Below, in pieces: positions 56,967 through 64,000 of a DNA stretch of 64,000 bases (the stretch's first letter is position 1; each line of letters starts with the position of its first letter). The position numbers and the translations under genes were made by a program. The stretch is from Rhizobium vallis (GTDB lineage Bacteria > Pseudomonadota > Alphaproteobacteria > Rhizobiales > Rhizobiaceae): the NCBI RefSeq assembly GCF_003985155.1, contig NZ_ML133688.1:496001-560000 (forward strand), given 5' to 3'. Under the pieces are notes generated by a model, which was not told the DNA's origin, did no database searches, and saw nothing but the letters and a program-made list of their open reading frames with translations.

Positions 56967-57428
56967 GTGCCAATTCTCCCGTCGCTTGTCGTCCGCACTT
57001 GCAACAGTTCTGCGACGACAGGGTGGCCATCACGTTAAATTCCGGCACACCGGGGCTGGAAATCTCGCCATATGGTTAACATCCGTTAAATATCCCTAAA
57101 TTATTGGTTTTTAAGCAGCTCCTCGGATTTAAAGATGTTAACAACACGTTAACGAGCCGTGAATCTCAAGCCTTCATTAATTGTGTGAAGAGCCCAGATG
57201 TGTCACTACGATACTGGTGGAGCGGGTTTATGGTACGCGCCTTTGCCGAGCGAGTGGATAATGGTAGTGTTTTGATACCTTCCGTTTGAAAAAGCGGCTA
57301 TCTACTCTGAAATGACATGCTTATCCGTCCGTCGTTGGGATGGAGGGCTGGAACGGCAAAGTTGTCCCGGGTGAGGCGAAAGCCCCTGGGTGCGTTGCTC
57401 GACTGGCTGACAGTAACGAGGCATACGA
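56967..57428. other. Hpt-gpr intergenic region, CtrA-like sites and a GNRA hairpin
   Basis: A 462-base region with no supported gene; it is A/T-rich near 57060-57160. It contains TTAA-N6-TTAA at 57076-57089 and the exact CtrA-type box at 57138-57153. Further down, CCCGGG (57366-57371) pairs with CCTGGG (57385-57390) around GGC-GAAA-GCC, a GNRA-capped hairpin 38 bases before the gpr start. Confidence 0.55.
57138..57153 (+). promoter_or_regulatory. CtrA-type box TTAA-N7-TTAAC
   Basis: TTAA-CAACACG-TTAAC matches the CtrA consensus exactly. It lies 172 bases upstream of the Hpt start and 290 upstream of the gpr start. CckA, encoded in this window, is the top of the CtrA relay. Confidence 0.7.
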
Positions 57429-60400
57429 ATGGCGAACAACAAATATAATGAGTCGATCGAGGACAAGGCGTTCAAGGCATTGGACGAAGCGCTCCAGATC
57501 GACTTCGGCAAGGAAAACGCGCCGTCTCGCCGCGGCAGCGCGCCTGAGGCCCCGGAGGCTAATGTGTCTGACCCATCGAATGCGCGTAATCAGCAGGCCC
57601 AGGAAGAAGCGCAGCGCCGCAACCGCCGCAATGCCTCCGGCGAGCAGGCTTCCAGGGCTCCGGCCTTCGCGCCGGCCAACGATGCCAGCCGCAATACGCC
57701 CGCCTCTATCCTGAAATCCTTCGACGGCGGCTCCAGCCGCTCGGCGATGCGCACCGCCACCTTGTTCTCCGTCCTGTGGGTCATGGCCGGTCTCGGCCTG
57801 ATGTCGCTGCTTTATTCACCGCAGATCTGGCAGATCCGATCGGTCGCCGATCTCGTCGCCCTGCCCGGCGTCATCGCCGGCCTCGTCGGCATCATCATTC
57901 CCGTAATGATGTTCTACGCCTTCGCCATCATGATCTCCCGTGCCCAGGACATGCGCAACGCCGCCCGCTCCATGGCGGAGGTGGCATTGCGCCTGGCGGA
58001 GCCGGAAACCATCGCTTCCGAGCGCATCATGACCGTTGGCCAGGCCGTACGCCGCGAAGTCTCGGCGATGAACGAAGGCATCGAGCGTACCATCGCACGC
58101 GCCTCCGAGCTGGAAACGCTCGTCCATTCCGAGGTCAACGCGCTTGAACGCTCTTATGCCGACAACGAGCTGCGCGTACGCGGCCTCGTCCACGAACTTG
58201 GCTCCGAGCGCGAGGCGATCGTCAATCATGCCGACCGCATCCGCACCTCGATCGGCAGCGTCCACGACCAGTTGAAGGAAGAGCTGTCGCTTGCGACCGA
58301 AGAGATCGCGGTGCGGCTCGCGACATCAGGCGAAGCCTTCGCCTCGCTGATAGACACCCGCGCGGCGACGATCCTGGAAAAATCGGACAGCGCCCTGCAG
58401 TCCATGGGCAGCCTGCTCGCGGCAAAGACCGACAGCCTGCTGCAGACGCTGAACGCATCCGGTTTTGCGCTTGCCACCGAATTTGACAACCGCCTCGAAG
58501 CGCTCTCGGTCAACCTCAACGAACATGGCGAAAGGCTGCTCAGCCAGTTCGAGACGCGCGCCTCGACCATGGACACCAGCACCGAGAAGCTGAACGCGGC
58601 GCTGAACGAGCGCACGCATCAGCTCAATGAGATCCTGATCGCCCGCACCCGCGAGATCAACGAGAGCCTGACATCGGGCGGGCGCACGATCAGCGGGACG
58701 CTCGACGACGTGCTCTCGAAGCTCAACAGCGCGCTCGACGAAAAGGGCGCAAGCTTCAGCCAGAGCCTGCAGACCACCGCCGATGACGCCGTCATGGATC
58801 TCGACGTCCGCTCCGGCTTCTTCGAGGAACGGCTGCAGACGACCGTCGCCCAGCTGTCGACCACCTTCGACGAACGCGTCGCCGAATTCACCAGCGCCTT
58901 CGACAAGCGCACCGGCTCGCTCGATACCAAGCTGATGGAAAGCCTGGCCCGCATCAACGAGACGCTGACCGGCGGCTCGGATTCGATCGACGGCATTCTG
59001 AGCTCCGGCATCGACCGTCTCGGCTCGTCGATGACCGACCACTCGCTGACGCTGGCGACCGCGCTTGCCACCAGCCACGAAGTGTTGGAAAGCACGCTCA
59101 GTGTCCGGTCGGAAGAAATCACCACCGCCCTCACCAGCCGCACCGGCGAACTGACCTCGGCGCTGCAAAGCGCCACATCCGACATCTCGTTGGCGCTAGC
59201 CTCGGGCAGCTCCGAGCTGCAGAACAATCTTCAGGCTCGCTCGGCCGAGTTCCGCGACACACTGCGCACCACCACGACCGATCTGACGAGCGCCGTTGCC
59301 GCCGGGACCGAGCAGGTTACGTCGGCATTCGGCGGCCGCGCCGAGGACTTGAGCAGCGTCCTTGCAGCACGTGCAGCCGAAATCACCGAGGCAGTCGGCA
59401 CTGCGCATAACCGCATCGACAGCGTGATGGCAGAGCGCGGCGGCGCGCTCATTGATGCGCTGACCACCCATCACGGCCGCTTCGAGGAAGCGCTGGCAAC
59501 CCGCTCCGACGCCATCATCAATGCTGTGTCGGGTACCCATGACCGTCTTGCCGAAACGCTTGATGAAAAGGCGATGGCGCTTGCCATTTCGCTCACCGAG
59601 AGCCAGGCCCGCATCGAGGATACGCTGGAAAGCCGATCCGCGGCGCTGCTGAGCGCCGTCTCCGGCACGCATGACCAGCTCTCCGAGACGCTGGACGAGA
59701 AGGCGATGGCGCTCGCCATCTCCTTGAACGAAAATCAGAGCCGCATCGAGGATACGCTCGAGACCCGCTCCGCGGCCTTCCTCAACGCCGTCTCCAGCAC
59801 CCATGAACGTCTGTCGGAAACGCTGGACAGCAAGGCTGCCGCCCTTACGAGCTCGCTCAACGAACGTCACGCCCGCATCGAGGACGCGCTCGGAACACGC
59901 GCCGAAGCGCTGCTGAACACCGTCTCCGGCACGCGCGACCGTCTTGCCGAAACGCTCGACGAAAAGGCGATGGCGATCGCCAATTCCCTGAGCGAGAGCC
60001 AGGCGCGCCTCGAAGATACGCTGGAAACCCGTTCCGCCGCCCTGCTGAATGCGGTCTCCGGCACACACGAACGCCTATCCGAGACGCTGGACGAGAAGGC
60101 GATGGCGCTTGCCATCTCGCTTAATGAGAGCCAGTCGCGGATCGAAGACACGCTGGAATCCCGCTCCGAAGCCTTCCTTAAGGCCGTCTCCGGCACGCAC
60201 GACCGCCTCTCGGAAACGCTGGACACGAAGGCGTCGGCGCTCGCCGCCTCGCTGAATGAGGGTCAGACCCGGCTCCAGGACACGCTGGAGACCCGCTCGG
60301 AGTCCTTCCTCAGCGCCGTCTCAGCCACCCATGACCGCCTGTCCGAAACACTCGACGATCGGGCGATGGCGCTTGCCATTTCGCTGAACGAAAGCCAGAG

Positions 60401-63400
60401 CCGTCTCGAGGAGACGCTGACAACAGGCGCCGATGCGATCACCAACGCCGTCTCCGGCACACATGAACGCCTGAACGGCGTGCTTGACCAGAAGGCGAAC
60501 GCGCTCGCCGCGTCGCTGAACGAAGGCCAGACCCGCCTCGAAGAAGCGCTGGGACACCGCACCGCCGCGATCGTCGGCGCCGTTGCGGCAAGCCACGACC
60601 GCCTCACCGATGCGCTCGACGAGAAGACGATGGCGCTCGCCATTTCGCTCGACGACAACCAGAGCCGCTTTGACAGCGCTTTGGAAGCCCGTAGCAACGC
60701 CATGATGGAAGCCGTCGCCAACGCTGAGACGCGCGTCGCCGGCGCCTTCGCCGACAAGACTGACGCGATCCGCAACGCCTATACCGACAACCAGCAGCGG
60801 CTCGAAAATGCGCTCTCCGAACACAGCGCATCTCTCGCCGGCGCTCTCGATGCCGGCAGCGCCCGCTTCGAGGATATCGTTGGCGGCTTGACCGGCCGCA
60901 TCGAAGGCCGCCTGACCGATGCCCATGCGCGGCTCGGAGGCCTTGCCGACGAGGCCGCGACACGCATCGAGGGCGGGCTTGCCTCCGCCCATGAGCGCAT
61001 CCTCACGACGCTTGAGGAGCGTACCAACGCCATCGACCTGTCGTTGAACCAGGCCCATGCGCTGATCAGCGATACGCTCTCCGAGCAGGCGACCAGCATC
61101 GGCACCTCGGTAGCGACCAGCGTCAGCATGCTCGAGATGTCGCTGGAGGAACGCGAGGCAGCGATTCGCCAGGCCATCGATGCCGGCGCGCAGACTTTGG
61201 AAGACCGCATGCATGCGGGCGCCGGCCAGATCGCCGGCCGCTTCCAGGAGGCGGCAAGTGCGATCTCGACCTCCGCCCAGAACTTCTCCGCCCATCTCGA
61301 CCAATCTGTGGAAAGCCTGACCGGCCGTTTTGAAGAGACAGGGTCGAGGGTGGAATCCGGCCTTGCGGCGATCGAGAACCGCATCCGCGACGGCGTCGGC
61401 GGCGTTGCCGAAAAGGTCGAAGCGGTGGGAGGTCAGATCTCCGGCGTGCTTTCCGACGGCATCTCGCGTCTCGGCGCGCTCAGCGACGACGCCACCCGGC
61501 GCATCTCGGCCACGCTCGAAGGCAGTTCGGCGACCCTCACCCAGGCGATCGACAGCCGCACCGCCAATCTGGCCGAAACGCTGGACAGCCGCTCCACCAC
61601 GCTGACGGGCGCCATCGAAGACCGCACGGCAAATCTCGGCGAAACCCTCGATCGCGGCAATGCCCGCATCGAGGAACGTCTCTCCACCATGGACCGTGCC
61701 TTGACCGTCGGCCTCGATGCCGTCAACCGCACCATCGAAGGCAAGGCCGCCGGTCTCGCCTCGACACTGCGCAGCGCGGTCGCCGAAGCCGCCCAGGGAA
61801 TGGAAGGCGAAGCGACGAGGACCACCGAACTGCTTGGCAAGACCGGCCAGCAATTCGCCGAGGATCTCAATACGAAAAGCGACGAGTTCACCCGCACCAT
61901 GGATGAGCGCTCCTCGCAGATCGTCACCCGGGTGGCCGAAGCGCAGAACCGCCTGGCAAGCCAAGCCGCTGCCGTCGCGCAGACCTTCTCCGAAGCCGGC
62001 AACGCCATCGTCAACAAGGTCGCCGAGGCCGAAACCATCGTCGGCACCCAAGTCAATGCCATCTCCAAGGCACTGTCGGATGCCGGCCAGTCGCTGGAAA
62101 CGCGGGGCAACGCCATCCGCTCGACGCTGTCGGGCGCTGGTAGCGAGATTTCCGCCACCATGGCTGATGTCGACAGGGCGCTCGAAGCCCGCAGCAGCGC
62201 TATCCGCTCCAATCTCGAAGAGCGTGCCCGCGAGATCGATACGACCTTCTCCGAGATCGACCGGGCGCTCGAAGCGCGCGGCAATTCGATCCGCTCGACC
62301 CTCGAAGAGCGCACCCGCGACCTCAACTCGATGCTGTCGGGCCGCTCTGTCGAACTGACGCGCATCCTCGACGAGACCGCCCGCCCGATCATCGACCGCT
62401 ACACCGATGCCGGCGAACAGGCTGCTGCCCGCATCACCGCAGCCGCCAACCTCAGCGCCGACCGTCTGCGTGCCGAAAACGAAGCGCTTGCCAGCGCCGT
62501 TGCCGCCCGCACCGAAAATGTCGCCAACGCCGTCAGCGCCATCGAAAACAGCCTGGTTGCCAACGTCAACGGCCTCGTCGAGCGTATGTCGGAAAGCAGT
62601 GCGGCGATGGCGATGATGATGAATCGCGCCGCCGAGCAGCTGGCAAGCGTCGATGGCCGCCTCGGCGACACCACCACGCGCTTTGCCGACTCCGCCACCA
62701 AGGCCGCCGAAATGGTCTCGGCCTCAACAAGACTTCTCGAAGGCAAGGTCGACCGCCTCTCCGACATTTCGGGCCAGACGCTGTCCCAGGTCGGCGGTAT
62801 CATCGGCCGCTTCGACGAACACTCCAAGGTGCTGACCCAGGCCTCGCAGCTTCTCGGCGCCGCCCAGTCCAATCTCGCCTCGACGCTCGAGGAGCGCGAG
62901 AGCGCGCTGCAGACGCTTTCGGTCGGCCTCGTCCAGCGCTCCGCCGAGATCGAAAGGACCATGCAGGGCCTTGGCAGCATGATCGAGACGGTATTCGAGC
63001 GGGCGGAGCAACGCTCCAACCAGGTCACCGGCAATCTGCGCCAGGGCGTGCAGTCCTCCTTCGCCGATATCGGCCGCATTCTCACCGAAACGGAGAAGCG
63101 CGCCCAGGAAGCGGCAGAGACGATGCGCGAGGCGATCACCCGCGCCGGTGACGAAGCCAATACGACGATCGACGGAACCTTCGCCAATGTCGAACGCCGC
63201 TCCGGCGATCTCTCCACCCGCATCCGCGGCGGCCTCACCGCTTCGCTGTCGGACGTCGAGCGCATGCTTGGTGAAGCCGGCCGTGCCTCGGACGGCGCCG
63301 CCCAGCACATGCGCGAAGCGCTGCGCGAGGCGGTTGAGGATGCCGTCGGCCGCTTCTCGGGCGCCACCGAGGACATCCGCCGCTCCGCCGCCGATATCCG

Positions 63401-64000
63401 CAACGAACTCGACGCCACCCGCGCCGAACTGAAACGCGGCGCCTTCGACCTTCCCGAGGAAGCCAAGGAAAGCGCCTCGGCCATGCGCCGGGCGGTCGCC
63501 GAGCAGATCAAGGCGCTGCAGGATATCTCCCAGCTCGTCGGCCGCACCAGCCAACAGCTCGAGATCTCCGAACCCGCAGCACGCTCGCTCGCCCAGGCCC
63601 AGCCGGCCCCGCGTCCCGCCCAGCCGGTCGCAGCCCAGCCACAGCAGCCCGCCCGCCCGCCGATCGAAGCAACGGGCCTGCGCGGAACGATCGCGCCGTC
63701 AGCACCGGCTGCCGCTCCCCCGCGCCCCGCCCCGCAGCCTGCGCCCGCTCGCCAGGAGGCAAGCCGCCAGGAGCCGGCCCATCCGGAAAGCGGTGGCTGG
63801 ATCAGCGATCTCTTGCGCGGCGCATCGCGTGAGGAGGCCTCAGAGGAGGCGCCCGCCCGTGCTCCGGCCCGGCCGGCTGAAACGGCGGCGCCCGCCGCAC
63901 GCAGCAGCGACGCCCGCAATCCGCGCCACGTCGTGGAATCGCTGAACTCGCTCTCGGTCGATATTGCTCGCGCCATCGATCACGATGCCTCGGTCGACCT
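57429..64000 (+). CDS. GPR/RgsE-type polar growth ring protein (partial, 3' end missing)
   Basis: An open frame of about 2190 residues that runs off the right edge. Residues 1-105 are polar and disordered. Two membrane helices follow (about 108-129 and 142-168). The rest is almost entirely alpha-helical with 22- and 11-residue periodicity of the apolipoprotein A1/A4/E kind. Residues 699-1138 hold ten 44-residue repeats (consensus AVSGTHDRLSETLDEKAMAL then AISLNESQSRIEDTLESRS). A Pro/Ala-rich linker begins near residue 2055. The layout matches the Growth Pole Ring protein of Agrobacterium (about 2100 residues) and RgsE of Sinorhizobium, needed for unipolar growth and rod shape. GAGG lies seven bases before the ATG. 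The end is not visible, so the C-terminal domain is unknown here. Confidence 0.88.
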   Translation, partial: MANNKYNESIEDKAFKALDEALQIDFGKENAPSRRGSAPEAPEANVSDPSNARNQQAQEEAQRRNRRNASGEQASRAPAFAPANDASRNTPASILKSFDGGSSRSAMRTATLFSVLWVMAGLGLMSLLYSPQIWQIRSVADLVALPGVIAGLVGIIIPVMMFYAFAIMISRAQDMRNAARSMAEVALRLAEPETIASERIMTVGQAVRREVSAMNEGIERTIARASELETLVHSEVNALERSYADNELRVRGLVHELGSEREAIVNHADRIRTSIGSVHDQLKEELSLATEEIAVRLATSGEAFASLIDTRAATILEKSDSALQSMGSLLAAKTDSLLQTLNASGFALATEFDNRLEALSVNLNEHGERLLSQFETRASTMDTSTEKLNAALNERTHQLNEILIARTREINESLTSGGRTISGTLDDVLSKLNSALDEKGASFSQSLQTTADDAVMDLDVRSGFFEERLQTTVAQLSTTFDERVAEFTSAFDKRTGSLDTKLMESLARINETLTGGSDSIDGILSSGIDRLGSSMTDHSLTLATALATSHEVLESTLSVRSEEITTALTSRTGELTSALQSATSDISLALASGSSELQNNLQARSAEFRDTLRTTTTDLTSAVAAGTEQVTSAFGGRAEDLSSVLAARAAEITEAVGTAHNRIDSVMAERGGALIDALTTHHGRFEEALATRSDAIINAVSGTHDRLAETLDEKAMALAISLTESQARIEDTLESRSAALLSAVSGTHDQLSETLDEKAMALAISLNENQSRIEDTLETRSAAFLNAVSSTHERLSETLDSKAAALTSSLNERHARIEDALGTRAEALLNTVSGTRDRLAETLDEKAMAIANSLSESQARLEDTLETRSAALLNAVSGTHERLSETLDEKAMALAISLNESQSRIEDTLESRSEAFLKAVSGTHDRLSETLDTKASALAASLNEGQTRLQDTLETRSESFLSAVSATHDRLSETLDDRAMALAISLNESQSRLEETLTTGADAITNAVSGTHERLNGVLDQKANALAASLNEGQTRLEEALGHRTAAIVGAVAASHDRLTDALDEKTMALAISLDDNQSRFDSALEARSNAMMEAVANAETRVAGAFADKTDAIRNAYTDNQQRLENALSEHSASLAGALDAGSARFEDIVGGLTGRIEGRLTDAHARLGGLADEAATRIEGGLASAHERILTTLEERTNAIDLSLNQAHALISDTLSEQATSIGTSVATSVSMLEMSLEEREAAIRQAIDAGAQTLEDRMHAGAGQIAGRFQEAASAISTSAQNFSAHLDQSVESLTGRFEETGSRVESGLAAIENRIRDGVGGVAEKVEAVGGQISGVLSDGISRLGALSDDATRRISATLEGSSATLTQAIDSRTANLAETLDSRSTTLTGAIEDRTANLGETLDRGNARIEERLSTMDRALTVGLDAVNRTIEGKAAGLASTLRSAVAEAAQGMEGEATRTTELLGKTGQQFAEDLNTKSDEFTRTMDERSSQIVTRVAEAQNRLASQAAAVAQTFSEAGNAIVNKVAEAETIVGTQVNAISKALSDAGQSLETRGNAIRSTLSGAGSEISATMADVDRALEARSSAIRSNLEERAREIDTTFSEIDRALEARGNSIRSTLEERTRDLNSMLSGRSVELTRILDETARPIIDRYTDAGEQAAARITAAANLSADRLRAENEALASAVAARTENVANAVSAIENSLVANVNGLVERMSESSAAMAMMMNRAAEQLASVDGRLGDTTTRFADSATKAAEMVSASTRLLEGKVDRLSDISGQTLSQVGGIIGRFDEHSKVLTQASQLLGAAQSNLASTLEERESALQTLSVGLVQRSAEIERTMQGLGSMIETVFERAEQRSNQVTGNLRQGVQSSFADIGRILTETEKRAQEAAETMREAITRAGDEANTTIDGTFANVERRSGDLSTRIRGGLTASLSDVERMLGEAGRASDGAAQHMREALREAVEDAVGRFSGATEDIRRSAADIRNELDATRAELKRGAFDLPEEAKESASAMRRAVAEQIKALQDISQLVGRTSQQLEISEPAARSLAQAQPAPRPAQPVAAQPQQPARPPIEATGLRGTIAPSAPAAAPPRPAPQPAPARQEASRQEPAHPESGGWISDLLRGASREEASEEAPARAPARPAETAAPAARSSDARNPRHVVESLNSLSVDIARAIDHDASVD
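59523..60842 (+). repeat. Ten tandem 132-bp repeats inside the gpr-like gene
   Basis: Ten units of exactly 132 bases encode 44 residues each, beginning at 59523, 59655 and every 132 bases after. Units 1-7 are close to each other (AVSGTHDRLAETLDEKAMAL-type), units 8-10 are more diverged. Such arrays allow copy-number change by recombination. Confidence 0.9.

Noticed and set aside
57104..57289. A 61-codon frame in the Hpt-gpr spacer
   Set aside because: Overlaps the CtrA-type box, no ribosome site, A/T-rich promoter-like sequence.
57300..57428. Possible c-di-GMP riboswitch ahead of the gpr-like gene
   Set aside because: A GNRA hairpin and GGCAAAG element are suggestive, but the conserved GEMM core and second stem could not be found.
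57340..57714. A 124-codon frame overlapping the start of the gpr-like gene
   Set aside because: The other frame has a ribosome site, two membrane helices and stays open for 6.5 kb; this one is Arg-rich shadow.
60321..63976. Two long minus-strand frames (576 and 525 codons) opposite the gpr-like gene
   Set aside because: They follow the repeat structure of the plus-strand gene and have no start signal; shadow frames of the helical repeats.

Overview
The window is chromosomal DNA of a fast-growing rhizobium, most likely the Rhizobium etli/leguminosarum group. The pointers are a G/C-rich third codon position, a purCSQ/purL arrangement, a CckA-type cell-cycle kinase, a Cys-depleted DksA, a eukaryotic-type NADP isocitrate dehydrogenase, a rhizobial SOS box (GAAC-N7-GTAC) in front of recA, and a giant GPR/RgsE-type polar-growth protein. 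No rRNA, tRNA, CRISPR array, transposase or prophage gene was seen. The species call is inference from gene content.

Layout. 1-3.3 kb: the 3' end of purB, a small A/T-rich membrane gene, a low-affinity iron permease-family gene, a DUF2189 membrane gene and an alpha/beta hydrolase. 3.3-5.6 kb: a PAS-PAS-GGDEF-EAL protein. 5.8-13.7 kb: purine genes purC, purS, purQ and purL, interrupted by a KptA-type RNA 2'-phosphotransferase coupled to purQ, and by a block with a lipoprotein, a DUF1127 gene divergent from a MocR-type regulator, and a PagL-like gene. bolA ends the block. 13.7-17 kb: a coupled corrinoid-type ABC operon (btuFCD) under a cobalamin riboswitch. 17-23.2 kb: a membrane hydrolase, a small histone-like basic protein, a diheme cytochrome c, grxD, two Bcr/CflA-type MFS exporters and a GNAT. 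23.3-33.7 kb, almost all minus strand: two inositol-phosphatase paralogues, ttcA, glsA, rpsD, a HerA-like ATPase, murI, trmJ, an FUSC transporter and a secreted protein.

33.9-43.5 kb: icd, a frameshifted GNAT, a glutathione transferase, an AraC/GyrI regulator, alaS, recA with its SOS box, and the pseudouridine catabolic pair psuK-psuG with a palindromic repeat between them. 43.5-55.8 kb: cckA, an orphan FliO-like gene, a DUF1062 gene, dksA, a SixA-like phosphatase, the ycjX-ycjF pair, a secreted protein, the coupled folate operon folP-folB-folK and a secreted HEXXH protein. 55.8-64 kb: a strongly structured small-RNA candidate, a 2Fe-2S ferredoxin, a stand-alone Hpt protein, and the first ~2190 codons of a GPR/RgsE-type protein with ten 132-bp repeats, which runs off the window.

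Themes. Housekeeping metabolism (purine, folate, Ala-tRNA, cell-wall D-Glu, TCA) is mixed with cell-cycle control: CckA, a free Hpt and a CtrA-type box in the Hpt/GPR intergenic region. The most useful leads are the sRNA candidate, the KptA insertion in the pur operon, the MocR operator overlapping its own start codon, the B12 riboswitch with a leader ORF, and the GPR repeat array with its CtrA-like promoter region.
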